Shown here in pieces: positions 27,943 through 37,117 of a stretch of DNA of 64,000 bases. A program made the translations under genes and the position numbers. Source of the stretch: Sphingomonas abaci (lineage in GTDB: Bacteria; Pseudomonadota; Alphaproteobacteria; Sphingomonadales; Sphingomonadaceae); assembly GCF_014199625.1 (NCBI RefSeq), contig NZ_JACHNY010000002.1, positions 62,001 through 126,000 on the forward strand, given 5' to 3'. The number at the start of each line of letters is the position of its first letter. The first letter of the stretch is position 1. The notes below the pieces were generated by a model. The model saw only the letters and a program-made list of their open reading frames with translations, did not search any database and was not told the DNA's origin.

Positions 27943-29238
27943 ATGACCATATCGACTTCGCCGTCGCACCGCCGCGTGCTCGCCGCCAGTTTCGTCGGCA
28001 CCACCATCGAATTCTACGACTTCTACGTCTATGCCACCGCCGCCGCCCTGGTGTTCGGCGAGCTGTTCTTCCCTAAAGGCGCACCTGGTACGCAGCAACT
28101 TGCCGCCTTCGCCACCCTGGCCGTCGCCTTTTTCGCGCGGCCGATCGGCAGCCTGGTGTTCGGTCATTTCGGCGACCGGGTGGGGCGCAAGTCCACGCTC
28201 GTCGCCTCGCTCTTGACGATGGGCGTCTCGACCACGTTGGTCGCGCTCCTGCCGACCTATGCGACCGCCGGCTGGCTCGCGCCGCTGGCGCTGTGCATGC
28301 TGCGCTTCGGGCAGGGCTTCGGTCTTGGCGGCGAGTGGGGCGGCGCGGCGCTGCTTGCGGTGGAACATGCGCCGCCGGGCTGGCGCGCCCGCTATGGCAG
28401 CGCGCCGCAGCTCGGGGCGCCGGCTGGCTTCATCGCCGCCAACGGCCTGTTCCTCCTGATAGGGCTGTGGCTTACCCCGACGGAGTTTCGCGACTGGGGC
28501 TGGCGCATCCCCTTCGTCATCAGCGCCGCGCTGGTCGCGGTCGGCTTGTGGATCCGGCTGAAACTGACCGAGACGCCGGAATTCGCCGCCTCGCTGGAGG
28601 CCGCGCCGCCGCCGGCGGTGCCGATCGCGGAACTGCTGCGACGCCATGGCGGGGCGACGCTGGCGGGCACCGTAGGGGCGATCGCCTGTTTCGCCGCCTA
28701 TTATGTCGGCACCGCCTTCCTGTTGGGCTATGGCACCAAAACGCTCGGCTTTCCGATGCAGCAATTCCTGCTGATGCAGCTTGGCGCGATCCTGTTCATG
28801 GCTGCCGGCATCTACCTGGCGGCCTGGCTGGCCGACAATAAATGGGACGAGCGGCGGGTGCTGGCCGGCGGGTGCGTCGCGACGGTGCTGATCGGCTTCA
28901 CCATCCAGCCGCTGATGGACGGATCGGCGGCGGGGGCCTTCGCCTTCCTGGCGCTGACCTTGTTCGCGATGGGCTTCGTCTATGGTCCGCTCGGCGCGTG
29001 GCTGCCCGGCCTGTTCCCAGCGCGGGTGCGCTATACGGGCGCGTCGATGGCGTTCAACGTCGCTGGGGTGATCGGCGGCGGGCTGACTCCGCTGGTGGCG
29101 CAGGGTTTGGCGATGGAGCGCGGCCTGTGGGCGGTCGGCCTGTATCTCAGCGCGGCGGCGGGGCTGAGCCTGATCGCGCTGGTCGCGATCCGGCCCGCCC
29201 CGGTTCCTCCCCGCGCCGGGCGGCGCCGTCAGGCCTGA
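27943..29238 (+). CDS. MFS transporter, metabolite:H+ symporter (MHS) type
   Basis: A 431-residue inner-membrane carrier with twelve predicted segments. The opening SFVGTTIEFYDFYVYATAAALVF and the FGHFGDRVGRKSTLVASLL loop are typical of the MHS family (ShiA, ProP, KgtP-like), which import shikimate, betaine, 2-oxoglutarate or other organic acids with protons. GFGLGGEWGGAALLAVEHAP is also diagnostic. It starts 79 bases after tRNA-Thr and its 3' end overlaps that of rsmD by ten bases. No neighbouring catabolic gene indicates the substrate. Confidence 0.91.
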   Translation: MTISTSPSHRRVLAASFVGTTIEFYDFYVYATAAALVFGELFFPKGAPGTQQLAAFATLAVAFFARPIGSLVFGHFGDRVGRKSTLVASLLTMGVSTTLVALLPTYATAGWLAPLALCMLRFGQGFGLGGEWGGAALLAVEHAPPGWRARYGSAPQLGAPAGFIAANGLFLLIGLWLTPTEFRDWGWRIPFVISAALVAVGLWIRLKLTETPEFAASLEAAPPPAVPIAELLRRHGGATLAGTVGAIACFAAYYVGTAFLLGYGTKTLGFPMQQFLLMQLGAILFMAAGIYLAAWLADNKWDERRVLAGGCVATVLIGFTIQPLMDGSAAGAFAFLALTLFAMGFVYGPLGAWLPGLFPARVRYTGASMAFNVAGVIGGGLTPLVAQGLAMERGLWAVGLYLSAAAGLSLIALVAIRPAPVPPRAGRRRQA

Positions 29239-29765
29239 CGCAGGAGGGTCAGCCGGGCCTTGCCATGGACCCGGCTGGCATCGACCGCGAAGCCGCCGAC
29301 CTCGACCACTTCGTCGCGCGCGGTTTCGATGCTGACCCAGGTGGCGGGGCCGACCCAGCCGAGCCGCGCCAGTTTGTCGAGCGCGACGCTGCCCGCGCCG
29401 GTGCCATAGGGCGGGTCCATCATCATAAGGTCGAGCGGCGCGCGCGCCGGTCCCAGCGACATCACCGATCCGGCCCGCACGTCGCCGCGGGCACCAAGCT
29501 TCTGGAGATTGGCCTTGAGCGTGTCGAGCGCCGTTCGATCCTGCTCGACGAACAGGCAGGTAGCGGCGCCGCGCGACAGCGCCTCGATGCCGAGCGCACC
29601 CGAGCCGGCGAACAGGTCGGCGACGGCCAGCCCCTCGAAACTGCCCAAACGACTGGTCAGCATCGAGAACAAGGCCTCGCGCGTGCGGTCGGCGGTGGGC
29701 CGCGTCGCCTCACCCTGAGGCGCGGCGAGCGGGCGGCCGCGCCAGTGTCCGGCAATGACCCGCAT
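29229..29765 (-). CDS. rsmD: 16S rRNA (guanine(966)-N2)-methyltransferase
   Basis: Methylates G966 of 16S rRNA in the small ribosomal subunit. The 178-residue protein has the RsmD N-terminal MRVIAGHWRGRPLAAP and RPTADRTREALFSML, the SAM-binding VADLFAGSGALGIEALSRGA, and the catalytic DPPY in LMMMDPPYGTG. Length is normal. It follows rluB on the same strand after three bases, so two rRNA-modification genes are probably cotranscribed. Confidence 0.95.
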   Translation of the reverse strand: MRVIAGHWRGRPLAAPQGEATRPTADRTREALFSMLTSRLGSFEGLAVADLFAGSGALGIEALSRGAATCLFVEQDRTALDTLKANLQKLGARGDVRAGSVMSLGPARAPLDLMMMDPPYGTGAGSVALDKLARLGWVGPATWVSIETARDEVVEVGGFAVDASRVHGKARLTLLRQA

Positions 29766-29768
29766 GGC

Positions 29769-31361
29769 TCAGCGCTTTCCCTTGGGCGCGCGCGGCGGAT
29801 GGCCGCGTCCGCCGGACGGGCCCTTGCCGGGGCGCGACGCGTCTCCGGACGAGCCTCTGCCGGGGCGCGGCGCGCCGTCGGACGAGCCCTTGCCGAGGCG
29901 CCGCGGGTTGGTGGCACCGGGCGTGCGCGCGGCGGCGCTGGGCGCGCGTGTGCCGGGGGCGTTGGGGGAGAATCTGCCACGCGAGGGCGATCGCCCCTGC
30001 GCCGGACCCGCGTCGCGACCCTCGCCGCGTGGCGCGGCGCGGTCGGTCGCGAAGCGGTCGCGACCGCGTTCGCCGTCGCCACGCGGGGGACGAGCGGCGG
30101 CATCCGACCGGTGGGAGGCGGCGCGATCGCCCTCGTCGCGGCGCGGCCGGCGATCGTGGGCGAAGCGATCGGTGCCGGTGCGACGGCCTTGCGCGCCGCG
30201 CTCGGTCCGGGCCGGACGCTCGCTTCCATCCCGGGCGGTGCGACGATCGCCGGGGCGTTCGCTGCCGAAGCGCTGGTTGCCGCCGGTCCGGTCCTCCCGC
30301 GCCGGCCGCTGGCCCTCGCCGGAGCGCGTGGTGCGCGGCCGCTCCGCGCCAAGACCGAAGGTGCGGGCGGAGCGGTCGTCACGCTCGCGCTGCGGCTCGG
30401 CCGGTCGGCTTGGCCGCGCGCGCGATCCCCAGCCGCCGCTCCCCGCCTGCGCGCGCGGGGCGGGCGAGATGCGGCGGCGCCCCTCCGGCTCGCGCCGGGG
30501 GGCGGGGGGTGCCTCGGGTTCCGGCTCCACGGGCGGGGCGATCTTGGGCGCGGGCCGCGCCTCGACCGTGACCAGCGTCGCCAGGTCGGCGCCCTTGCCG
30601 CGCCGGGGGCCGTTCAGCGTCTTGGTGAAGGCGACCAGGTCATGCTGCTTGACCTCGCCGACCGCGCCTGGTGGCAGGTCGCCGAGCACGAAGGGGCCGT
30701 AGCGGGTGCGGATCAGTCGCCCGACCTGGAGGCCGAGATGCTCCAGCACGCGCCGCACCTCGCGGTTCTTGCCCTCGGTCAGCGTCATCTCGATCCAGAC
30801 GTTCGCGCCCGTGCGCCGCTCCAGATTGGCGTCGATCGAGCCATAGCGGACGCCGTCGATTTCGATGCCGTGGATCAGTTCTTCCAGCATGGCCTGGGTC
30901 ACGTCGCCGTACGCGCGCGCGCGATAGGTGCGCTCGACCCCGGTCGCGGGCAGTTCCAGCAGCCGCTTCAACCCGCCGTCGGTGGTCAGCAGCAGCAGCC
31001 CTTCGGTATTGAGGTCGAGTCGCCCGACCGGCATGGTGCGCGGCAGGTCGCCGGGCAGCTTGTCATAGATGGTCGGCCGGCCGACCGGGTCCCATTCGGT
31101 CACCAACAGCCCGACCGGCTTGTGATAGAGGAACAGCCGCGCCGCCTCGGGCGGGGCGACGGGCTCGCCGTCCACGGTCACGCCCTTCAGGCTGGTCAGG
31201 ATGGTGGCGGGCGTGTCGAGCAGCGTGCCGTTCAGGGCGATCCGCCCCTCGGCGATCATCTTCTCGATATCGCGGCGCGAGGCGATGCCGGCGCGGGCGA
31301 GCAGCTTGGCGATGCGGTCGCCCTTGGGGCGATCGCCGCCGGACGTCGTGTCTTCGGTCAT
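29769..31361 (-). CDS. rluB: 23S rRNA pseudouridine synthase (RluB family) with long basic disordered tail
   Basis: Isomerises a uridine of 23S rRNA helix 89 (RluB role by family). Residues ~14-75 form the S4 RNA-binding domain (RIAKLLARAGIASRRDIEKMI). The catalytic domain follows, with the aspartate in VGRLDLNTEGLLLLT, and continues to about residue 255 with KNREVRRVLEHLGLQVGRLIRTR. The remaining ~270 residues are Arg/Gly/Pro/Asp/Ser-rich, with many RDR/RPA/RGE-like repeats and no predicted fold. Long Arg-rich tails occur in alphaproteobacterial RluB proteins, but this one is as large as the enzyme. It is divergent from a receiver gene and three bases upstream of rsmD. Confidence 0.93.
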   Translation of the reverse strand: MTEDTTSGGDRPKGDRIAKLLARAGIASRRDIEKMIAEGRIALNGTLLDTPATILTSLKGVTVDGEPVAPPEAARLFLYHKPVGLLVTEWDPVGRPTIYDKLPGDLPRTMPVGRLDLNTEGLLLLTTDGGLKRLLELPATGVERTYRARAYGDVTQAMLEELIHGIEIDGVRYGSIDANLERRTGANVWIEMTLTEGKNREVRRVLEHLGLQVGRLIRTRYGPFVLGDLPPGAVGEVKQHDLVAFTKTLNGPRRGKGADLATLVTVEARPAPKIAPPVEPEPEAPPAPRREPEGRRRISPAPRAQAGSGGWGSRARPSRPAEPQRERDDRSARTFGLGAERPRTTRSGEGQRPAREDRTGGNQRFGSERPGDRRTARDGSERPARTERGAQGRRTGTDRFAHDRRPRRDEGDRAASHRSDAAARPPRGDGERGRDRFATDRAAPRGEGRDAGPAQGRSPSRGRFSPNAPGTRAPSAAARTPGATNPRRLGKGSSDGAPRPGRGSSGDASRPGKGPSGGRGHPPRAPKGKR

Positions 31362-31452
31362 GCCGCGCCGAATACATGCGAATGACGGTCGGCGCGAAAA
31401 AAACTTTGCGACTTGGACGCCACGGACGCGTTATGATCCCGAAGCGAAACGA

Positions 31453-31896
31453 ATGGGCGACCTGATGCTGTTCGGGAGGAAGAAAAGGCAGATCGTCAAG
31501 CTGTTGGTCGTCGAGGACGAACCGCTGGTAGCGTTCGATGCCGAGCATGTGCTGTCGGAAGCCGATTACGAGATCGTCGCCACCGTCGACCGCGTCGCGG
31601 ATGCGGTTGCGGTGCTGTCGGATGGAGTCGAGATCGATCTGGTCCTGGTCGACGTCAACCTCGCGGACGGGTCGGGCGTCGATGTCGCCCGCGCCGCACA
31701 GGCGCGCGAGGTGCCGGTGCTGTTCGTTACCGGGGCCTGCCCGCCGGAGGCGATCGAGCTTGCCGCCGGTTGCCTGTCCAAACCCTATGCCCAACGCGAC
31801 CTCTTGGGCGCGATCACCGCGATCGAGGATGGGATGCAGGGCAAGCCGCCGCGTCGTCTGCCGCCCGGATTTCGCCTGTTCGTGCAGGCCGCCTGA
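31453..31896 (+). CDS. Single-domain response regulator
   Basis: A 147-residue receiver without an output domain: KLLVVEDEPLVAFDAEHVL, phospho-acceptor in LVLVDVNLADGSG, VPVLFVTGACP, and lysine in LSKPYA. A basic leader (LFGRKKRQIVK) precedes the receiver and a short tail follows. The ATG at 31453 starts the family-like N terminus; an ATG four codons later is possible. It is divergent from rluB (91 bases) and 75 bases ahead of ampG on the same strand. It belongs to the same receiver class as the two in the 26-kb region. Confidence 0.87.
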   Translation: MGDLMLFGRKKRQIVKLLVVEDEPLVAFDAEHVLSEADYEIVATVDRVADAVAVLSDGVEIDLVLVDVNLADGSGVDVARAAQAREVPVLFVTGACPPEAIELAAGCLSKPYAQRDLLGAITAIEDGMQGKPPRRLPPGFRLFVQAA

Positions 31897-31971
31897 TCTT
31901 CCTTCCGCCCGATTAGCCTCTATGATCACGCGCTTTCATATGGCCCGGCGCGTCGGGGCCGGGGAGCGTGG

Positions 31972-33330
31972 ATGACGGATCGGGTGCAGGATCGCGTAGG
32001 GGGCGGCTGGTGGCAGGGCATACGCCCCTATTGTGAGCGGGAGCCGATCGCCGCTTTCGCGCTCGGCATATCCTCCGGCTTTCCCTACGCAATGATCGGC
32101 GCGACGCTGACGACGCGACTGGCGCAGGACGGGATCGACAAGGCGACGATCACCGCTTTCACGCTCGGCTTCCTAGTCTACAACCTCAAGCCCTTCTGGG
32201 CGTGGGTGGTGGACGGTGTGCGGTTGCCGCTGATCGGCGGGCTCGGCCAGCGCGTCTCGTGGCTGGTGTTCGCGGGCGTGCTGGTGATGGCGGCGGTCGC
32301 CAATCTCGCCTTTGTCGATCCCCGACAGTCGGTCGGCGCGACGGTGGTCGCGGCGGTGCTGGTCGGTTTCGCCGGCGCCACCTTCGACATCGTGATCGAC
32401 GCGTACCGGATCGAGACGCTGAAGCCCTACCAGCTCGGCGTCGGATCGGGGATGACGCAATATGGCTGGCGGATCGGATCGGTGCTGGCGGGATCGCTGG
32501 CGCTGGTGCTGGCGGCGCGGATCGGGTGGAGCGGGGCTTATCTGGCCTGTGCGGTCTTCGCGCTGCCGGCGATGCTGACCGGGCTGCTGCTGGGCGAGCC
32601 GGAGCGGCACCGCGAGCCGACCGCCCGGCGCGGGATGGGCGAGGTCGTCGCCTCGATCGTCGGACCGTTCGCGGAGTTCTTCCGCCGCCAAGGGGCGGTG
32701 GTGATCCTGGCCTTCATCCTGATCCACAAGATCGGCGACACGCTGGGGCAGCTGGTGCTGCGGCTGCTGCTGAACGACCTGGGCTTCTCGAACGACGAGA
32801 TCGCGATCTACGATATCGGCGTCGGCTTCTGGGCGTATCTGATCGGCATCTTCATCGGCGGAGCCATGTATGCGCGGCTCGGCCTCAAGCGCTCGGTGCT
32901 GATCAGCCTCGTGCTGATGGCGGTATCGAACGCCAGCTTCGCGCTGCTCGCCGCCAGTGGACATAGCAACTGGGGCCTGGCTGGCGCGATCGGGTTCGAG
33001 AACATCGCCAGCGGCATCGGTGGCGTGACCGTGATCGCCTATTTCTCGGCATTGTGCGACCTGCGCTTCACCGCTTCGCAATATGCGCTGATCTCGGCCG
33101 CGGCGAGCATTGTCGGGCGGTTGCTTACCGCCACCACGGCGGGCGGGCTGGTCGAGCGGATCGGCTATGTCGACTTCTACCTGCTGACCACCGTCATCGC
33201 GCTGCCCGGCGTCGCGTTGTTCTGGTGGATGAGCCGCAGCGGCCTGATCGACCGGTCGATCGGGTCCGCCGGCACCGCCGGGCCGGGCGATGCGCGGCGC
33301 GAGGGCAAGGGCGACGTCATCGACGTGTGA
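31972..33330 (+). CDS. ampG: AmpG-type muropeptide MFS transporter
   Basis: A 452-residue carrier that would import anhydro-muropeptides for cell-wall recycling. Twelve hydrophobic segments; AFALGISSGFPYAMIGATL and LGFLVYNLKPFWAWVVDGVRLP are the typical AmpG first-half motifs (AmpG normally reads FKFLWSPLLD-like at the second). LVGFAGATFDIVIDAYRIE matches the family aspartate-rich segment. The tail after segment 12 is short and hydrophilic. No ampD, nagZ or beta-lactamase gene is adjacent. The closely related PucC group cannot be fully excluded from sequence alone. Confidence 0.82.
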   Translation: MTDRVQDRVGGGWWQGIRPYCEREPIAAFALGISSGFPYAMIGATLTTRLAQDGIDKATITAFTLGFLVYNLKPFWAWVVDGVRLPLIGGLGQRVSWLVFAGVLVMAAVANLAFVDPRQSVGATVVAAVLVGFAGATFDIVIDAYRIETLKPYQLGVGSGMTQYGWRIGSVLAGSLALVLAARIGWSGAYLACAVFALPAMLTGLLLGEPERHREPTARRGMGEVVASIVGPFAEFFRRQGAVVILAFILIHKIGDTLGQLVLRLLLNDLGFSNDEIAIYDIGVGFWAYLIGIFIGGAMYARLGLKRSVLISLVLMAVSNASFALLAASGHSNWGLAGAIGFENIASGIGGVTVIAYFSALCDLRFTASQYALISAAASIVGRLLTATTAGGLVERIGYVDFYLLTTVIALPGVALFWWMSRSGLIDRSIGSAGTAGPGDARREGKGDVIDV

Positions 33331-33377
33331 TGGAGAGAGGCGTCGTGTTCCGGCGAATGGCGGAACCCAGGGTCGAG

Positions 33378-33410
33378 CAGGGTGACGATCCGTCGGATGA
33401 TCTCACCCTG
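33378..33410. terminator. Stem-loop between convergent ampG and nitronate monooxygenase genes
   Basis: CAGGGTGA (33378-33385) pairs perfectly with TCACCCTG (33403-33410); ATCC/GGAT can pair within the 17-base loop. No T-run follows on either side, so a factor-independent role is uncertain, but the site is symmetrical and placed for both converging genes. Confidence 0.4.
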
Positions 33411-33416
33411 GGGTGC

Positions 33417-33432
33417 GGCTTCCGCCGAAGCC
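33417..33432. terminator. Second small hairpin in the same convergent spacer
   Basis: GGCTTC and GAAGCC pair perfectly around CGCC, 12 bases from the stop of the nitronate monooxygenase gene. On the minus strand it would be the first hairpin met after that stop. There is no T-run. Confidence 0.35.
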
Positions 33433-33443
33433 CGGAAGGAGGT

Positions 33444-34406
33444 TCACCCCAACCGTAACCGCGCCCGCGCCGCGTCATATTCGCGCTTCAGCCGGGCGAT
33501 GCGGTCGCCCGCCGGCTCGACCCGGTCGACCGCGCCGATGCCCTGGCCCGAGCCCCAGATGTCCTTCCACGCCTTGGCCTTGGCGCCGTCGCCGCCGCCG
33601 AAGTTCATGGTCTTGAAGTCGCCTTCCGGCAGCGCATCCGGGTCCAGCCCGGCGGCGACGATCGACTGGCGCAGGTAGTTGCCGTGCACCCCGGTGAACA
33701 GGTTCGAATAGACGATGTCGCGCGCCCGGCCGTCGACGATGCCCTGCTTGTAGGCGGGATCGGCGTTCGCCTCGGTGGTGGCGATGAAGGGCGAGCCGAT
33801 ATAGCCGAAATCGGCGCCCATCGCCTGCGCCGCCAGCACCGCGCCGCCGGTGGCGATCGCGCCCGACAGGGCGAGCGGCCCGTCGAACCACTGACGGATC
33901 TCGGCGATCAGGGCGAACGGGGACAGGCGCCCGGCATGGCCACCGGCGCCCGTGGCCACCGCGATCAGCCCGTCCGCGCCCTTGTCGACCGCCTTGTGCG
34001 CGAAGGTGTCGTCGATCACGTCATGCAGCGTGATCCCGCCCCAGCCATGGACCGCGGTATTCAGGTCCTCGCGCGCGCCGAGCGAGGTGATGACGATCGG
34101 CACCTTCCATTTGGCGCAGGTCTCCAGATCCGCCTCCAGCCGGTCGTTGGAACGGTGGACGATCTGGTTGACCGCGAAGGGCGCGGACGGCGCATCGGGA
34201 TGGTCGCGGTCATGCGCGGCCAGCTCCTCGGTGATGCGGTGCAGCCATTCGTCCAGCATCGCCTGCGGCCGGGCGTTCAATGCCGGAAAGGAGCCGACGA
34301 TCCCCGCCTTGCACTGGGCGATGACCAGTTCGGGTCCGGAAATGATGAACATGGGCGAGGCGATCACCGGCAGCCGCAGCCGGTCGAAGAGGGCGGGATG
34401 GGTCAT
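33444..34406 (-). CDS. Nitronate monooxygenase family FMN enzyme
   Basis: A 320-residue TIM-barrel flavoprotein. PALFDRLRLPVIASPMFIIS at the N terminus, GIVGSFPALNARP, the GADGLIAVATGAGGHAGRLSPFALIAEI phosphate-binding region (split across the loop) and ALSGAIATGGAVLAAQAMGADFGYIGSPF are typical of 2-nitropropane dioxygenase/nitronate monooxygenase proteins, which oxidise toxic alkyl nitronates; some relatives have other FMN roles. ATG at 34406 gives the family N terminus. It is divergent from the aminopeptidase gene with a 97-base spacer. Confidence 0.88.
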   Translation of the reverse strand: MTHPALFDRLRLPVIASPMFIISGPELVIAQCKAGIVGSFPALNARPQAMLDEWLHRITEELAAHDRDHPDAPSAPFAVNQIVHRSNDRLEADLETCAKWKVPIVITSLGAREDLNTAVHGWGGITLHDVIDDTFAHKAVDKGADGLIAVATGAGGHAGRLSPFALIAEIRQWFDGPLALSGAIATGGAVLAAQAMGADFGYIGSPFIATTEANADPAYKQGIVDGRARDIVYSNLFTGVHGNYLRQSIVAAGLDPDALPEGDFKTMNFGGGDGAKAKAWKDIWGSGQGIGAVDRVEPAGDRIARLKREYDAARARLRLG

Positions 34407-34503
34407 GGGGCGGGAGCCTAACGACGCCAAGGCGGCTGTCCAGCGCTTGCGAAGCCCGGTTCGTCGCCGCATAGGTCAGCCGTCCTGTCGTCCGGAGTTC
34501 CCG

Positions 34504-37092
34504 ATGAAGCTTGCCGTAGCGTTGCTGCTGTCCCTGACCGTCTCCGCGCCCGCCATGGCGGCGGGACAATTGTCCAAGAATGTCGTGCCCTTGCTCTATG
34601 ACATCGACGTTCGGCCCGATGCGAAGGCGATGACCTTCTCGGGCAGCGAATCGGTGACGGTCGATGTGAAGGAGGCGACCAGGACGCTGACCCTCAACGC
34701 CGCCGAGATCCAGGTGACCCGTGCGACGTTCGACGGCAAGCCGGTGACGGTCGCCGCCGACCCCCAGGCGCAGACGCTCACCATCACGCTGCCCCAGGCC
34801 GCCAGCGTTGGCCAGCACCGGCTGACCTTCGCCTGGACCGGCAAGATCAACAGCTCGGCCGCCGGCCTTTTCGCGATCGATTACAGCAACCCGGACGGCA
34901 GCCAGTCGCGGATGCTGGCGACCCAGTTCGAGGCGCCCGACGCGCGCCGCTTCGCGCCGATGTGGGATGAGCCGGCGTTCAAGGCCAAGTTCCGCCTGAC
35001 CACCAGCGCGCCGGCGGGACAGACCGCCTTCTCCAACATGCCCGCCGCGTCGGTGACCAAGCAGGCGGACGGCAGCCAGCTCTATCGCTTCGGCGAGACG
35101 CCGGTGATGTCCAGTTACCTGCTATTTCTGGGTTTGGGCGACGTCGAACGCAAGACGGTCCAGTCGGGCAATACCCAGATCGGCGTGATCACCCGTCGCG
35201 GCGTCGTCGACCAGGGCGATTACGCGCTGGCCTCCGCCACCCGGCTGCTGACCTATTACAACGATTATTTCGGCCAGCTCTATCCGCTCCCGAAGATGGA
35301 CATGATCGCAGGGCCGGGCTCCAGCCAGTTCTTCGGCGCGATGGAGAATTGGGGCGCGATCTTCTATTTCGAGCCCGAACTGCTGTTCGACCCGGCGCGC
35401 ACCACGGAGAGCGGCCGCCAGCGCATCCACACCGTCGTCGCGCACGAGATGGCGCACCAATGGTTCGGCGACCTCGTCACCATGGCCTGGTGGGACGATC
35501 TGTGGCTGAACGAGGGCTTCGCCTCCTGGATGGAGGGCAAGGCGACCAACGACCTCAACCCGAGCTGGAAGGCGGCGGACGCGGCCATCGCCTTCGACCG
35601 GGAGAGCGCGATGGCGATCGACGCCACCCAGGCGACGCATCCTATCATCCGCCATGTCGAGACGGTCGACCAGATCAGCGACGCGTTCGACGGCATCACC
35701 TATGCCAAGGGGCAGGCGGTGATCGGGATGCTGGAAAGCTGGCTGGGCGAGGGGCCTTTCCGCGACGGCATCCGCCGCTACATGGCCAAGTACAAATATG
35801 GCAACACCGTCACCGACCAGCTCTGGGCCGAGCTGTCGGCCGCGACCGGCAAGAATGTCGCCGAAGTGGCGCGCGACTTCACGCTGCAGGGGGGCGTGCC
35901 GCTGGTGACGATGACCGGCGCGCGTTGCACCGGCGGCGACACGGTGGTCACGCTGGCGCAGACGCGCTTCGGCCTGGACGAGGCGTCGCGCAAACCGCAG
36001 ACCTGGCACGTGCCGATCAAGCTCGCGACGCTGGGCGGCGGCGCGAGCGACGCGATCGTGACCGGCGCAGCGCCGACCTCGGTGACGGTCAAGGGCTGCG
36101 GCACGCTGGTGCTGAACCAGGGCAAGGGCTCCTATACCCGCGTCCAATATGACGATGCCGGCCATGCCGCGATCGTGCGCGACTATACCCGCCTGGCGCT
36201 CGGCGATCGACTGGGCACGCTGGGCGACGATTATGCCCTAGCGGCCGGCGGTTATCAGGACCTGTCGCGCTATTTCGCGGTGCAGGACCGGGTGGGCGTG
36301 ACCGCCGATCCGCTCGAATGGTCGATGGTCGCGGCGAAGCTCGGCGCGCTGACCGGCCTCTATCAGGACACGCCGCTCGAGGCGAAGCTGCGGACCCGCC
36401 AGGCCGCGCTGTTCGCGCCGGTGCTGGCGCGGATCGGATTCGAGGCCAAGCCCGGCGAGTCGGCGCTGGTGACCAACCTGCGCGAGACGCTGATCGGCCG
36501 GTTGGGCTATCTGGGCGATGCGCAGGTCGCGGCGCGCGCGCGGGCCTATGTCGGGCAGCTCGCCGCCAATCCGACCGCGATCCCGCCCGCGATCCGCAAT
36601 CCGATCCTCTCGACCTACGCCACCAATGCGACGCCGGCCGAGTGGGACCAGCTGTTCGCGCTGATGCAGGCCGAGCGCTCGCCCGTCGCCAAGAACCGCT
36701 TCGTGTCGCTGCTCGGCGCGGCGCGGGACGAGGCGCTCGCCAAGCGCGCACTGGAACTGCTGAAGGGCAAGGACCTTACCGATCCACAAAAGGCCAGCCT
36801 GCTGCGCGCGATCGCTGGCGCGCACCCCGACCTGGCGTTCGACTGGGCGGTGGCGAACCGCGACCTGGTCAACGGCTTTGTCGAGCAGAGCTCGCAGGCG
36901 CGCTACATCCCTTCGCTGGGCGGCGGGTCGAACGACCCGGCGATGCCAGGCAAGATCAGGGCCTATGCCTCGCAATTCCTGCCCGAGTCCGCGCGCAACG
37001 TGGCGGACCAGACCGTGTCGCTGATCGCGGTGCGCAAGGCGGTGGCCGACCGCCTGCGCCCGGCGACCGAGCGCTGGCTGGCAGGCCGCTGA
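34504..37092 (+). CDS. M1-family metallo-aminopeptidase, exported
   Basis: An 862-residue zinc aminopeptidase with a signal peptide (cleavage near AMA-A, ~20), so probably periplasmic. Substrate-anchoring GAMENWG lies near residue 278 and the zinc site HEMAH at 314-318 with the third ligand Glu337 in LWLNEGFASW, the HExxH-18-E pattern. An N-terminal beta-saddle and C-terminal ERAP1-like helical domain complete the M1 layout. It would release N-terminal residues from peptides; specificity is not predictable. The ATG is the first one before the signal sequence. Confidence 0.94.
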   Translation: MKLAVALLLSLTVSAPAMAAGQLSKNVVPLLYDIDVRPDAKAMTFSGSESVTVDVKEATRTLTLNAAEIQVTRATFDGKPVTVAADPQAQTLTITLPQAASVGQHRLTFAWTGKINSSAAGLFAIDYSNPDGSQSRMLATQFEAPDARRFAPMWDEPAFKAKFRLTTSAPAGQTAFSNMPAASVTKQADGSQLYRFGETPVMSSYLLFLGLGDVERKTVQSGNTQIGVITRRGVVDQGDYALASATRLLTYYNDYFGQLYPLPKMDMIAGPGSSQFFGAMENWGAIFYFEPELLFDPARTTESGRQRIHTVVAHEMAHQWFGDLVTMAWWDDLWLNEGFASWMEGKATNDLNPSWKAADAAIAFDRESAMAIDATQATHPIIRHVETVDQISDAFDGITYAKGQAVIGMLESWLGEGPFRDGIRRYMAKYKYGNTVTDQLWAELSAATGKNVAEVARDFTLQGGVPLVTMTGARCTGGDTVVTLAQTRFGLDEASRKPQTWHVPIKLATLGGGASDAIVTGAAPTSVTVKGCGTLVLNQGKGSYTRVQYDDAGHAAIVRDYTRLALGDRLGTLGDDYALAAGGYQDLSRYFAVQDRVGVTADPLEWSMVAAKLGALTGLYQDTPLEAKLRTRQAALFAPVLARIGFEAKPGESALVTNLRETLIGRLGYLGDAQVAARARAYVGQLAANPTAIPPAIRNPILSTYATNATPAEWDQLFALMQAERSPVAKNRFVSLLGAARDEALAKRALELLKGKDLTDPQKASLLRAIAGAHPDLAFDWAVANRDLVNGFVEQSSQARYIPSLGGGSNDPAMPGKIRAYASQFLPESARNVADQTVSLIAVRKAVADRLRPATERWLAGR

Positions 37093-37117
37093 TCCCGCCG
37101 CGAGCCGCTGGTCCGGG

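Noticed and set aside
28842..31385. An 847-codon plus-strand frame opposite rsmD and rluB
   Set aside because: It continues out of the MHS transporter in another frame and shows low-complexity Arg/Gly/Ala text; the minus-strand genes have conserved motifs throughout.
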